From Neolentinus lepideus HHB14362 ss-1 (lineage: Eukaryota; Basidiomycota; Agaricomycetes; Gloeophyllales; Gloeophyllaceae): a DNA stretch of 64,000 nt. A program made the position numbers and the translations under genes. The stretch spans positions 358,263-422,262 of the forward strand of contig KV425553.1 of the NCBI GenBank assembly GCA_001632425.1. The letters are read 5' to 3'. The notes under the pieces are model-generated. The model was not told where the DNA came from, ran no database searches, and worked only from the letters and a program-made list of their open reading frames with translations. This document shows, one piece after another, positions 22,338-34,949 of the stretch. Each line of letters begins with the position of its first letter. Position 1 is the stretch's first letter.

Positions 22338-24822
22338 ACTGCGGTGACACTGTGGCATCGTTGCGTTGTAAACGCCGATCAAATGTACGACATGTACGAT
22401 ATGCGCTATATATTATGATACAGTTTGCTGGCTGGAGCCGTAAATGTCCTTGACGGCAACCTCGAACCTAGTATGGTTGTTGAAGAGCGATGTCGAATCT
22501 CATCTCCGCAATCCGCCAGGCCCACACGGTGCTTCAATGTGAGATATGGACGTCCGGATCATAGGGAAGCCTATCTGCTACCCCATGATCAATCATCTGA
22601 GATGGGAGTTATAGTCCTGGATTGTTGTTCCCCGTCAAGGGTTGACGTGGGGATCTCCTGCCAAGTACCATCATGAGTTACGTACGTAGATCTGCGGTGC
22701 CGGGTACTGAGGCTACTGTTACTCCAAGGCACATTCAATAGGCCGATGATGATATACACACATAGACGCAAAGTTGGTTCCGTCCTTATCTAGCAATGAA
22801 ATGAAGTGGGTAGAACGTTTGCGTTTTCTGCGCTCTTGCTTCCTTCCCATTCTACGGCGGAGGATAGGTTGCCAGGCGCCCCCTGGAGATGAGAAAAGAG
22901 CGCTTTTTTGACTTTCACCTACGTCACTGCGATGGAATTACAACGGCACTAAGCGCTTAAGGTTGGAACCGACAGTTCCCATTTGGCAACTATGTCCCGG
23001 ACGCCCGTGGTCGCGGTGAAACTTGGCCTAGCTGAGTGTCACGATCAGACTAAAGTTGTATCATTCGAATAAGCACGGACTTACCTGGGAACGAGACACG
23101 AGCTCCGCGGGCTCCATGAGGACATATCAGCATCAGCACCAGACATCGTATTTTGTCGCTGCAGTGGATCTTGAAACGGGAGATGGCTGGCAGGGGAGAC
23201 CTCCATCATCACATGTATCTGCAAGTTCAGTCTGTGACCATGGCAATCTCCACTGAAGGAGCAGCGGTGCCGGGATGAGGGCACACGTGTACTCTCCCAT
23301 TGCACGGATCCTGGAGCTTTATACTCAATCTCGCAGTTGGGGCCCATGCGCAGTGGTGAAATAGAACGCCGGAGATCTATGAATGAATGAATGGACCGCG
23401 CTTCTCATGGGAGCTATCGACCGTAAGTTTAGATGGATGGATGAGATAGGGCCGCCAGGAAACGGGATCTGGAGAAGCGACCGAGTTCAAGGATCGTACG
23501 TAGGGTGGGGATCCTGGGAGCATCCCTAGTGGACGGAACAATGCAGTCGTCATCACAGATTGGGAGTTCTGTATCAAATATTCATCAGTTGGTCGAGTAG
23601 GCAATTGGTCTAGTAGGCGTCGAGTAGGCAGTTGGTTGAGTAGGCCTCACGCCCTAACAGCGAGGCAGCTGTAAATTGCTGAGTGGCATGATGAGTACTC
23701 ACGATTAACTCGGCGGGCTGAAGGAGACCCTAGGTTTGGGGACAGAGTGACGTATAGAGATGATCTCCGGAGCCAAAGGGGGTTTAGCGCTGTGAACGAG
23801 GAGGGAATCGTTTTGCCGGCGAAATCAACGCCCGATGAACATGGAAATTTATGAATGCAGACTAGTGGCAATCGCCGCAGCGTGTGGGCTCAGGGTCAGC
23901 CATGTAGGGCGTTAACGCGCCAAGTAGAAAGCTATAACTGCGTTCTTGTACCACGAAGGTTGGGCGTTTCGTGGGTGATTGGAGGCATTGGATGCAAGGC
24001 CGGGCCCGATGGATGTTCATACACGGTGGGATTTGCGCTGTAGGATGCGTGTACGACGATCAAAGGAAGTGATGTGGACTCACTAATAGCGGTGATGGAG
24101 GCGGACATCAGGCGGCGAATGTGCCTGGGAGTGGCCCATTCATGGTCCTTGATCGCGATACGATCTCGAACAAACCCACACCAGACCGTTGCTGAGATAT
24201 TTCCTGTTATTTTCGCGGTATTTCCTGATGTTTTGGCGGCTGTTGCGCCTAAGTAATGCCGCGCAACGCCTGAGCAAAGAGACTGCCTTACAGTACTTGC
24301 AGGCCGAGGGACGTGGCGTGGCGTGGGATGGGATCTCGTGTTATCGGGAATAAGATTTCCAAATCACCGATTTCGAAGATTCTGCTGCGCGCAAGATCCA
24401 CTGCATATCCGCAACGCACGCTGAACACCCGCGCTCTCTGTGGCATAGCAGACCGCAGTCAAACACTCGAGGGAGTGCATGGGCACTGCGAAAAATAATT
24501 ATAATTTAATGGAGCTAATTGCTGAAACACGGAAATCGCCGCCTGTCCGATGGATCGTTCAATGGCTTCCATAAAGGTCAGATTGAATCTCCGATGGAAA
24601 TCTCAGCCCCTTTCGACCGTCGCTGCATCGCCCTCCCTTTTATTACTTTGACGACCGCTGCATCCTTGTTATTGTTGCACGTCCTCGTCGTCGCTGTTCG
24701 ACACGGCGACGGCCGCATTTTCCTCCAGGTACGTAGTTCCACTCCCTGCTCTCGATCCGCTTTCATCGGCAAATAACACATCAGTTTTAGTCTTGGACGC
24801 TATTGTCCGCGGATTCACTCGT
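22338..24822. other. 2.5 kb upstream region of GATA factor gene
   Basis: No gene was recognised on either strand. A long non-coding stretch before a developmental transcription factor usually holds its promoter and 5' UTR. TTTTAG at 24785-24790, shortly before the start codon, could be the acceptor of a 5' UTR intron. A short minisatellite lies at 23588-23646. Confidence 0.4.
23588..23646 (+). repeat. minisatellite, four degenerate units of GGTYGAGTAGGCA
   Basis: Four imperfect tandem copies of a 12-17 base unit sharing the core GAGTAGGC (once TAGTAGGC) lie head to tail. Length and sequence vary between copies, as expected from slippage or unequal exchange. Confidence 0.6.
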
Positions 24823-27318
24823 ATGGCCTCTGCCCACCACCTGCCCTCGTATTCTCTTCCACCGCCTCCACCGAATATGCATCCCAGTAGCAGTGACTTT
24901 CGTCTACCCTCGCTCAAAGACTTGAATTTTCAGTATCGGTCTCCGCAAGACGGGTCTGGGCCTCCGCCAGCACCGCCCGGCGCTCCGAGTAATCACGCGC
25001 AGTACGACCACCCTCCACCGCCGGTGCCACCTGCTTCTCGTCACGACCAGGGCTCGTGGCCTCGTCCAGTCTCCTTAAATCAGCCTCAGCCTTCGTCTAA
25101 TGCGCATGAACAGCCTCCAAAACCTGTCGAGTATCCTCACTCAAAGCACGAGGGCGGATACCTGACTCCCGGTGTACCTCTTTCCGTTCAGACAACACCC
25201 GCTCCGGGTGCTATCAACAGTACACATGCACCCCCAAGAGAAGATCCGGCACATATACCACACAAAAGACCTCGATCAGACTCTGCCGTCAGCAGCATTT
25301 CCCCGGGCCGATCTCCGCATGTTAGTGCTCTTCACCTTGTTTTCTTTGTTCTGCGGGCTTCTAGCGTGACATTTTCGTGTATATTCACGCCCGTTATCTA
25401 GACACCATACCCACCACACCCTCCTCCCTATGCGCAGCCCGTATATCAGTCCCCAGGCCCCGCTCCTCATCCTCATGAGCAAGCTCACCAGCATCCGGGA
25501 CAGTATCCGCCCCCGCCGTATGCGGGATACCCACATTACATGCCTCCGAGATCAGGTGTAGGTCCGCCCCCGCCCGTGCACCCATCCTCGCACACTCACC
25601 CTGGGCACCCGCCGCCCCATGGCAATCCATACCCGCCCCCTCCACATACTGACCCTCATTGGCAGCATCACCATCCTCCCCCTCAGAGCGGGCCACCGCC
25701 ACCCCACCCGCAACATCAGCCGTACCATCAACCTCCTCCGCCTCACCAGCAGCCGCATCCCCCGCAAGGGTACGGCCTTTCCAGGACAACTCCCTTAGTT
25801 CCTACCCCTCTCAATGACCAGAGGCCTCCATCTTACGGTCCCAGTGATGCAGAGAGAGTGGCAGCAAGGCAAGACACCCTTCAAGAAATCGTCAAGCATT
25901 GTGGAGTGCTTTGCTCTTACGCTGAGCGCTATTGTACGTATTTTCTCTACATGTAGCAGCGATTGCTGTATTAATGAGCAAACTCTGTCATGTTCTCTAT
26001 CTGCAGCAAAGTTACAGCAGAGCATTCCGCGCGCTGAACCGGACGCGAATGAGATTGCGGAAATGGCTAACAGGGCTGCAGCAATCATGCGGCTTCTCGA
26101 CACTCTTAGGCGAATCACGCATGGTATGGGTCCCGCTTCCCCAAGCGTTCAAGTTCCAATACCCCATCCTCCGACGCAGCTCAACCATCCTCCCGTGTCG
26201 GAAAGGCCTCCGAAACGGCCTTGGGAGGACATAGCAAGGGACGAGAATGATCATGGGCCTCCACCCCACGAAGCGAATATGGATTCTCCAGTCCATCACG
26301 TTCCGGGTTCCTCGGGGCAAACTACAGCGGAACAGGATATGGAACTCATCAGGACGAAGCGGGCGACGAGTTCTGCCGGCAGCGGCATGCCAGGCCAGGG
26401 TAAGAGCAAGTACAGGAAACGAAGTGTGAGTATAATTAAGGTTTTGCTCTCATCTTCCTCGGACGAGCAGCAGACTGATGCAATACTGTTCTAATCTAGC
26501 GTGCTACTCCTCCAGGGAAGTGTCACTCGTGTAATATCCGAGAGACCCCGGAGTGGAGACGTGGTCCAGATGGGGCAAGGACATTATGTAATGCTTGTGG
26601 ACTTCGTGAGTAACGCCAAGCCACTTACATCCTTGCACAACTTGACTGAGAGTATTGTTTAGACTATGCTAAACTTATGCGCAAGAGGGACAAAGCCCTG
26701 GCTGAAGGTCATCCGTCTCCCATAGTTGATCTCGAGACACTGCGAAACGCCGCTACCCAGCGAGTCGCTACCGAAGACGACCCTGGCGAACCCCAGACGC
26801 CGATAGTTGCCAAGGGTTCGACAATGTCGCCACCGGGCCAGTTGCAGGATCCCCGCGTGTACAAGCCCGAGTATCCATCTCCCGCACCTCTCCCGTCTCA
26901 GCAACCTATGTCCCATACCAGTATGCGTAAGATGCCGCCGGTCCCACCTCCCGCGAATCACCACCAAATGCCTCTATCGGGCCCGGGCCAAGGACCACCG
27001 CCGGCACCTGTTGGTAGCCCGTACCAGCTTGTGCCTGTTCCGAGCAACAACCTCGCTGGCCCGGCCTCTGGACATATGGCGCCCTCGCCAATTCAAGGTT
27101 CGCACCAGCAAATGTTGCCCCCGGCCCCTCCGCCCCACACTTCGCATGGTGACGCGCAGCAGTCTAATGGTGTGCCGCCGCCCCCGCCTTGGGCGACGCA
27201 GAACGGAGGGAGGAATGGATATGCCAGCGACCATGGGCACGCTCAACCTCACAACCCCCAATCGTTTGCGCGGAGGTCCCACGTCTCTACTAGCAATGCT
27301 CGTGGGTCTCCGCACTAA
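24823..27318 (+). CDS. NsdD-like GATA zinc-finger transcription factor
   Basis: Five exons (24823-25320, 25402-25933, 26007-26425, 26500-26605, 26663-27318) join to 736 residues. The N-terminal half is rich in Pro, His and Gln, with poly-Pro and PHPP-type repeats, and is probably disordered activator sequence. A helical segment around residues 320-380 ([34 protein letters not shown]) may mediate dimerisation. One GATA finger at 491-516 has C491, C494, C513 and C516 (CX2CX18CX2C), with [11 protein letters not shown] and then [11 protein letters not shown]. Exon 4 ends inside the His codon after the fourth Cys. The X18 loop and [19 protein letters not shown] match NsdD/SUB-1 rather than AreA (X17) or white collar 2. 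NsdD-type factors control sexual development and fruiting. A nuclear role binding GATA sites is expected; target genes are unknown. Confidence 0.9.
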
Positions 27319-27836
27319 AGGTTTCTAAACCGCCTCGCTTTCCTTTCATATGACTATGGTCTGTTTATTGTCGTCTTGTTCTAATGCCGCTATCGTTCGT
27401 TGTATAATCGTTGTAGAGTTCGCGTATTTGGCACCTTGATGGCAATTGCAATATTAATCTTGATATGTGACCGATGAGATGACCGATAGTTGTCAATCTC
27501 CTCCAGTTCGCCGTGGACCCTGAGGCGTGGGAGGGGATCTGACAGATCCATCTAACATGCTTCTACGAATTGGATCGCGATTGTGAATTGATCGATCTCC
27601 TTTTGGCATTCCACTTCCAGATTCGCTCGATTTGCATTTCCGATTTCCTTACCGCCAATCATAGGCAATCGCGGGATTCACCTGACCTTATACTACCAAT
27701 CCTGCAATAATATTCATTAATGTTGCCCGCTACCATCCTCCTTTCGACAGCCGAAACCAACAAACTCTGTCCATTAAGCTACACGCGTTTTCCCCTTGGA
27801 ATGATCACAGACGCGCCTACAAACGACCTTCCTGAT
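27319..27836. other. intergenic region between convergent genes
   Basis: Contains the 3' UTR of the GATA factor and, from the other side, that of the small minus-strand protein. No reading frame of interest was seen; the sequence is AT-richer than the flanking exons. Confidence 0.4.
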
Positions 27837-28234
27837 TTAATTACCGCTGGACTTGTGGACCTGCCCGCTGGGGGACGTGTACTGAGCATAGCCGCTGCCG
27901 CTGTTGTAGTAGGTAGACCCATTGGGGTTGTTGTAGTAGTAACTCCCATCCCTGCGGTGCAAATGTGAAGGGGAGGGTATAGAGGGGCACGGCGAACTTA
28001 CGAATTAGAGTAATGGTATGCGTTGGAGCCGTTGCCGTAGTCACGGGAGCAGTAATGATTGCCCTGTGGTCAAATGGGTGTGCGGCAGTGAGCGGAGGGA
28101 AATGGTGGCTTCCTTTCAATGGAACGTACTTGAGAGTTGGTGCCACTGCCGGTGTAGGTGTAGCCACCGTCGGAACTGTTGGAACCACCCCCGCTGGTTC
28201 CGCTATTTGTGCTGCCACCGTTGCCCTTGGACAT
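27837..28234 (-). CDS. small Tyr/Ser/Asn/Gly-rich conserved fungal protein
   Basis: Three exons (28130-28234, 28002-28063, 27837-27951) join to 93 residues. The protein begins MSKGNGGSTNSGTS and continues with a spaced low-complexity pattern: YTYTGSGTNSQGNHYCSRDY, then AYHYSNSDGSYYYNNPNGST, then GYAQYTSPSGQVHKSSGN. I recognise this pattern as a small hypothetical protein widespread in ascomycetes and basidiomycetes. No signal peptide, membrane segment or catalytic motif is visible. The composition resembles prion-like or RNA-granule sequences, but that is inference. The splice junctions fall at the conserved positions Gln-Gly and Ser-Asp, and each intron has proper GT and AG borders, which supports the model. 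Confidence 0.82.
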
Positions 28235-28811
28235 GATGCAGATGCTGTATGAAGCTTAGGGTGGTTGCGGGACGATGGAGGGCGATGGTAGTGAAAATGA
28301 GAAAGGGGGGAACGGCGAGCTAGCTAGTAACGACCCCCATTGTTACATAAGCGCGACTGTCACCGTCACCGTCGATGTATGCGCTACCTTTGTAACTCGC
28401 CGTATGTTGGCGACAGCAGGCTGATATATTAATCTATACTGTTCAACACCAATTACGCTGCCTCACTCTGCGGACGACAGTTGCAGCGCCACGATTTATT
28501 TAATATTTAACAATTAAGCATTCCATGACTCCAAGGTAGCTATAGTCATGTCTGGAACCACGACTCACAAACGACCCTGTCACAACGGACTGGGCCATCG
28601 CTGCTAGCGCGGCACGCCAGTCCGATTTTCTCCGCCCCATCCTGTTCGCTCTTCAAATCAGCTAGATTTGCTACTGGACTGGCAGCGTCAATACGGTCGC
28701 AGGAACAACCATAGGACACTGCACGGAACGCCAGGAATTTAAAACAGTCAATGAGGGCAGCAAACACCCAAGCCTCTCATCGAATTGACCGTTGAACACT
28801 GGTTACCGCCG
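28235..28811. other. intergenic region
   Basis: Probably the promoter of the small minus-strand gene plus sequence before the decayed reductase copy. No recognisable reading frame. Confidence 0.35.
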
Positions 28812-30380
28812 TCAGTACCTTCAAGAAAGTTGGATACGGTACGTACCAGATTTTCAACTCGAAACCCGGTATGGCAGTCGACAGTGGCAAGTTGGGTGAT
28901 TGAAGATGAAGACGAAGTTGTCAAGTACACCCAGGCTGCGTATGTGTCCAAATGTTGCGTACGGGCAAAGTTCTAATGCCCCTCCGTCACCCACAGCTGC
29001 GAGGCCGGCACCAACACCTTGGCTGCTGCCAATGTATGCGCCTTCCTCAAGCATGTTCCTATTTTTTTTCTGCGCGTGGAGGCGCATATAGGGATATACA
29101 AACGGTCTCTTCGAGATACTGCCTGGAAAGCCATCAAGAGACCAAACATGCCCCGAGATAAAATTGTCATGACCGAAGTGTGCTCAAGGCTGACGGAATC
29201 GTCTCACAATCCGTCGTACTAGCTTTAGGCTCCAGTTTCCAAGGATCACGGGACCTTCCTGCTCGATGTCGACCTAGATGTAATCGGCTTGGTCGATCAA
29301 TACGGTCTGAGCCGGAAGGTGCGTCGAAGAACTAGCCCCCTCGCTATGGACCTTGACAGGTTTCCCAGCACATCTTTGAACCCAGTTCGGAGAGGCTGCA
29401 GCTCGAGTACATCGACCGTGATACGCCCATTGCAGTAAGTCGGTCAGAGACGTGAAGTCTGGAAGACTCACGGATGATGCGAATGCAGGCTCTTCACGAT
29501 ATGATCAAGGCGGTATACGTGCGCTATACTGGGATGAGCTCCCGCGACGCCGATCACTGTAAGCTTCCACGTATTCTTCCTTTTCATATGCATAGTAATC
29601 TTGGCTCATCTGACAGTCCATGCGATGAGGTGTGTCTTTCAATATATGCCCCGTCGGTGGGTGGCTGCTGACCCTGAACAAGGACGCAGACTATGCAATT
29701 AGCCATGGACCCACCCCTTTCGTATACACGCAGAACCACTATAACCTTGTACGCCGCGAAGAAGAGCGGGAGATATTTCCGACATTGAAGGTAGAGACCT
29801 CTATCTTGATGCCGCCGAAGTAATACTTAATCAGGGATCAGTTCTTCGTTGTTGGATGCATTCCTTATCACGCAACCTCCTCGCCAGACGTTTGAGCGAA
29901 GATAGCACGCGGGGTTCTACTGTTGGTCAGTTGTTCTACAGTTTCCAGTGCGCACGGGAATGAAATGGATATTTATCGCAGGTTCATCAAATCTTACCTC
30001 AGAGCCGATGGAACGACGGACACAATTTATCAAAATTACCTTCGTATGGTGTCTGACAAGGCTCTAGTGCCGAAGAGATTGCGATAAAGCGCGGGATCTC
30101 CATGGCTCAGGTTAGCGTTGCATGAATACTGTCTAAAGAAGGTTCGTGTGAGGCGTCTTCTGTACTCATTGTAACTCACGTCAATCGCTACTCCCATCGT
30201 AGGCACAATCAATCTGAACTTGGAAGACATAATCGGTAGGTGAGAACCACTACTTCTCCTAGAGCACGTTGCACATTTACTGACAGCGAGACACTAGGCG
30301 GAGTTCATGTTCAGTTGATGGAAGAGGAGATCAAGTATCTAGAGGATGCCTCAGGCTATCATTGGCCACCGGTAAATGTA
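28812..30380 (+). pseudogene. decayed aldo-keto reductase, tandem copy A
   Basis: Segments in the same order as the intact reductase at 32705 can be followed through this stretch, but not as one reading frame. Most of the Rossmann-start segment is missing. A one-base shift lies near 28889, before WVIEDEDEVVKY. The catalytic Asp motif FDTAN has become LAAAN, the Tyr of YSNG is changed, and the Lys of MTKV is Glu (MTEV). The stretch holding the catalytic His (LLQCHRFD) is deleted, joining YID directly to DTPI. Recognisable later pieces are MQALHDMIKAVYVRY, QNHYNLVRREEEREIFPTLK, PIVGTINLN and EEEIKYLED. All four catalytic residues are lost and internal stops occur, so it is non-functional. Span borders are approximate. 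Confidence 0.8.
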
Positions 30381-30690
30381 TGTTTCTAGCGCGATCACGA
30401 ACCTGTATGATACGTTTCTCACACAGCTGCAGTCAGCCACACGTCGTCAGAGTCTTCATACCATAACTCCTATGTATACGCTGTCTGAAGCGACAAGTCT
30501 ACCAGAGATTCCTCTGGTCGGTATCCTCTAAATTTAACCTGGCGGAGATCAGTAACTTCCGAGCGATTCCCATGCTACGGACCAGATGTCCATATGATAT
30601 GATGCTGTCTCAATCTCCAAGCATGCTAGAAACATCAAAGCAAACCAGCTGCAGGCTGAACGGCATCGATTGCGACCCGATCGATAGGTA
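30381..30690. other. spacer between reductase copies A and B
   Basis: 310 bases with no recognisable coding sequence; presumably the former promoter of copy B. Confidence 0.35.
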
Positions 30691-32316
30691 GATCGAGCAC
30701 TCAGACAAAGAAGATGCCTCATGGTATAGTGGTACGTCATAGATTTTCTAACTGCGTAGTCCGGTTGGGGAAATTCGGGCTGAAGGTATCGAGGATTATC
30801 CTCAGTTGCATGCAATACAGCAGCACTGGATGGCGGGATCGGGTAATCGAGGATGAAGAAGTAGTGAAGCATGTCAAGATGGCGTGAGTCTTGAAACTTC
30901 CGATATGCGTGGCTCATCTGGAATGATCTCTGGACAGATATGATGCCGGGATCAACGCGTTTGACACTGTAAACGTTAGTCTCAATTCCAGTCAGGCAAG
31001 TTGGTACCCCGTGTGGAGATAGTGATTATAGCAAAGGTCAGCACAGAACTTGGGGACTAAGCTTAATTCTAATGTAAACTTGAATAGCTTAAGTCGGAAG
31101 ATAGTGTTCTTGAACGAGGATCCAGACAATACACGCTCTGAATATTATCTTAGCGTATCTTCGATTCCGTCAAACACAGCTTAGAACGGGTGCAGTCGGA
31201 CTATACTGACCTGCAGTGTAAGGATTCTATACTATCATTCTTTGGATTCGAATGCCGGCTGGTAAGGCCACCGATTCGATTACGACGCTCCGATCGAAGA
31301 GACGGCAAGCGACAGATCCATACTACCTTCATTTTGCCATTCTAAAAGACGAGTCGTTGGCCATGTAGATGCAGGCATTGTGACGAAGACCAGATATGTT
31401 CGCTCCATCGGGATGAGGTCCTGCTGGGCTTACCAATGTGGGTATGCGTTCATACTTCTTGATATCACTTCGTGCTGAATCCTGTCATAGTCCAGGCCAT
31501 GCAAAGTACGTGACGTTGTTGCCGAAAATCTGAGGGAACCCACGACGTGCTCACTGAAATATAGATCATGTCATTAATAACAAGTTGACCCGATTCGTGT
31601 CCATGCAGAACCATTATAGCTTGGCTCACCGTGAGGAGCGGGAGATGGCCACCTACGCTCGAGGACGGTCGCGGTCGCATACCTCTCGGTGGCACTCATG
31701 AACGCAACTTTGAAACCTGTGGTTGTAGATGTTCGGCGTCGGATCCATTCCTTGGTCACCGCCAGGGCGTGGTGTTTTTATCCGCCCCTTGAGCGCTGGA
31801 TCGAATAAGCGAAGTGCCATAAATCGGCGTGTTACTTGACTTCGTTTTTCTAGAGAGAATTTATTCTGACATCACGTCAGTTTGGTTGATAATACTTGAA
31901 GGCAGAGGGAACCTTTGAAATCGTCAAGCCGTGAGTCATCAACAGTGCGAATTCGTACTTGATGGTGTTGCCTCAGACTTTTATCATCCAATTAGCGTTG
32001 AGGAAATAGCAAAGAAGAAGGGCGCTTCCACGGTCCAATCACTATTCCCTTAATTCTGACGAAAGAAGGCTTGCTAATGTGCTAACTGTTCATATAGATC
32101 AAGCTTAATTTGATGTCCTTGCAAGGAGTGACTGCTCCGATCGTAGTAACCACGAGTTTGCATAACTTGGAGGTCATCGTCGGTATGCATTGTTTGGTCT
32201 CGCCGCTCTCAGGATATTGACTCGCGTGATAGATGGTGTACACACGTTGATCTGACCAGGATGAGACCAAATATCTCGAGGAGCTGTACACTAGCAAGAC
32301 TCAGCCTACCATTTGA
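30691..32316 (+). pseudogene. decayed aldo-keto reductase, tandem copy B
   Basis: This copy is better preserved than copy A. It starts with SQTKKMPH followed by VRLGKFGLKVSRIIL, and retains [12 protein letters not shown] with a proper donor after it. About 150 bases of the next exon are deleted: the part with the catalytic Tyr (YSNG) and Lys (VMTK) is gone, and only a degraded STELGTKLN...LSRK remains. Later segments are recognisable ([76 protein letters not shown]), but stops interrupt the part corresponding to [10 protein letters not shown]. It is a pseudogene, apparently younger than copy A, in tandem orientation with the intact gene. Confidence 0.8.
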
Positions 32317-32704
32317 GTGTGCACTTCGAAAAGACAAACATCGGTGGTTTATTCGAGGAATGGTGTGTACGCTTAGAAGCCACGTAGCACATCTGTATTG
32401 TTATTGGCTCATTGGTATCAGTGTCTGTCGTACACCTCGGATTGCAGCGGAACCGAAAATTATCGATGGTAATGACTCGGGGCGGGTGTACTAGGCTTCA
32501 CTTCCGTTGACGTCTTCTAATGGCCGCTTCGTGAATTATGACCTCACATGACGACATTAATGGCTTCTAATCCACTCGGAGGAACGGTGCTAGATGCCTG
32601 TGCCGAGCTGCCTCATAATCCGTAAACTCGTGGATATAAGACAATTGATTCCACGTGGGCCTCTGTAACATTTGAGAAACCCGGCACAGACCACCACAAG
32701 AGCC
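32317..32704. other. promoter region of intact aldo-keto reductase
   Basis: 388 bases between the end of copy B and the start codon of the intact gene. It holds a TATA-like box near 32634 and a CACGTG near 32653, and no reading frame of note. Confidence 0.45.
32634..32640 (+). promoter_or_regulatory. TATA-like box of aldo-keto reductase
   Basis: GATATAAG lies about 70 bases before the start codon of the intact reductase gene, a plausible core promoter position. Confidence 0.4.
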
Positions 32705-34445
32705 ATGTCGAATGCAGCCAGTCAGACCAAGAAAATGCCCTACGGTAGGTTCGTCATCTTAGGGTTAATGTTGTCACTAAGGGACAAATCGGCATGTAGT
32801 CGGCCTGGGCACCTCAGGGCTCAAGGTGTCCAAGATTATTCTAGGAGCCATGCAATATGGAAGCAGGGCATGGCAAGACTGGGTAATTGAAGACGAAGAG
32901 GAAGTAGTCAAACATGTCAAGGCAGCGTTAGTCATATTCAATCTTTTGTGATGCAACTCGAGCTTACATTTTAGCGGCGCAGGTATGACGCCGGAATCAA
33001 TGCGTTTGATACAGCGAATGTAAGTTGTATAATCGAACTTTGTCATACCTACTGGGTCCGTTACTTGTGGATGTCCAGATCTATTCAAACGGCATGTCTG
33101 AATTATTGCTTGGGAAAGCAATCAAGAAGTTGAACCTCCCCAGGGAGGAGATTGTTGTCATGACCAAGGTCTACGGAACGGTGGCTCGCGAGTACGGCAC
33201 CAACCTCATCGACGTACACGGCGACGCAACAGACCAGCTTGGTTATGTCAATCAGCACGGCCTGGGTCGGAAGGTGAGTTCGTTTCATACCTATGCCACA
33301 TCCTGGCCATTGACAAGTAGTTATAGCACATATTTGACTCTGTCAGACACAGCCTAGAACGTCTTCAGCTGGACTACATCGATCTTTTGCAGTGTAAATT
33401 AGCTTAGAGGCTTTCAACCGTTCGTGTTGACTGATCACTTGCTCGGCAGGCCACCGCTTCGATCCTAGCACTCCTATTGAGGAAACAGTGAGTAGGAAAG
33501 TCTGCTACACACGTCGAACCCCAGGCCGAGTGATTCCCGTTCAGATGCAAGCACTCCACGATGTTGTGAAAGCGGGCTACGTGCGCTACATTGGTATGAG
33601 CTCCTGTTGGGCCTATCAGTGCACGTCTCGTTCGCCTATCGTTGCACACATCCGACTGACATCAGTCCTTCAGTCCAAACAATGCAAAATTACGCCATCA
33701 CCAACAATCTCACCCCTTTCATCTCGATGCAAAACCATTACAGCTTAGTATACCGTGAGGAAGAACGGGAAATGTTCCCGACGCTCAAGGTAGGTAGCGA
33801 CCGCGGCTTCCGTTCTCGTATTTCTGGATCTGTATGATTCAGGAACCGATTTATGTAGATGTTTGGTGTAGGGTCTATTCCATGGTCGCCCTTGGCTCGC
33901 GGCATCCTCACTCGTCCATTGAGTACGGACAGTACGAAGCGAGGGTCCACAGACCCGTACGTTCTCTACTTGCGTACCGCTGTGTCCGAGAGTCAATAAT
34001 GCTCGGACTGTAGATGGGTTGAATCATACAACCGGGGCCAAGGAACTGCGGAGATCGTAAGACGGTAAGCTCTTGTGATGTATGCCGTCGAGTTTGTATC
34101 AGAATATCATCCCTGCAGCGTCGAGGAGGTCGCCAAGAAGAGACAGGAGTCCATGGCACAAATCTGCATCGCGTGGATCCTGGCGAAAGAAGGTTGGTCC
34201 AGGCAGGTTGTTACCAGCCTGGCTTTCCCCTCATAGCAATATTTCAAACAGGCGTGACTGCACCAATCGTCGGTACGACGAGTCTGAAGAACTTGGAGGA
34301 TATTATTGGTATATCTTGTATTCACCTAGAAGTACTTGCAGACTGAAATCGTGAGATAGGTGGAGTGCATGTCAAGTTGTCGCCGGAAGAGATCAAGTAC
34401 TTGGAGGAGCCATATCAGCCGCAGGCAATCATTGGGCATGCATGA
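32705..34445 (+). CDS. aldo-keto reductase, aryl-alcohol dehydrogenase type
   Basis: Thirteen exons (32705-32744, 32800-32926, 32983-33019, 33079-33273, 33327-33393, 33450-33487, 33545-33618, 33666-33789, 33859-33956, 34014-34064, 34119-34192, 34252-34308, 34360-34445) join without interruption to 355 residues. The full AKR catalytic tetrad is present: D65 (AFDTAN), Y70 (IYSNG), K98 (VMTKVYG) and H157 (LLQCHRFD). NADPH-site features follow: [30 protein letters not shown] and [13 protein letters not shown]. Family features match fungal AKR9-like aryl-alcohol dehydrogenases, which reduce aromatic aldehydes such as veratraldehyde and serve lignin-aromatic metabolism or detoxification. The substrate is inferred from the family. 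It is the only intact member of a three-copy tandem array. Confidence 0.92.
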
Positions 34446-34949
34446 GGTGGCTATATCAGGCTGCAGGAAGTTCTAGGTGCGAGCCCAAAACTTACGAGAT
34501 TGAGAAGAATGATGAATGGCTGCGGCTAGCATTGTTCAAACAAATAATTAGAACATGGATTAAACGGACAGTTATGGGACCGGTGAGCGGGTTCGACGGT
34601 TTTATATCCCTGGAGAAGTCGTATACAGCACGTATGCGTTTTCAAAAACCAATGATATCGCTGGTATTTCGCAAGCCGATCAGGTTGACGAAGAACTCAA
34701 AATCGCTAGATAGCATGACTGCGCCGATGCAACGAGGATTTCCTTGCAGATTCACAGGTTGCAGTGTGGTGTACTGGCATACTCGAACGGTCATGTCCCT
34801 GCATAGACGGTGCAGCGGTCAGAATGACGCGATCAACATACTGACACAGAGCACTCGCGTCAGTCCACGGCTGCACTAATAAATACCGTCTAGTCCATAT
34901 ACCACAACATATCGTACAGATCTACCCTGCCTCCAGACTTCACAGCCTA
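34446..34949. other. intergenic region, no supported gene
   Basis: An open frame of 145 codons at 34442-34879 overlaps the end of the reductase exon. It has no recognisable domain, no biased composition and no splice extension, so I treat it as chance. Confidence 0.35.

Noticed and set aside
25402..25800. long minus-strand open frame opposite the Pro/His-rich exon of the GATA factor
   Set aside because: It is a mirror of the low-complexity coding strand and has no independent features.
30714..30745. TGGTATAGTGG resembling a tRNA A box
   Set aside because: It lies at the exon 1/intron 1 border of decayed reductase copy B, and no B box follows at tRNA distance.
34442..34879. 145-codon open frame downstream of the intact reductase
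   Set aside because: It starts inside the reductase exon, shows no domain or splice extension, and has a composition expected by chance.
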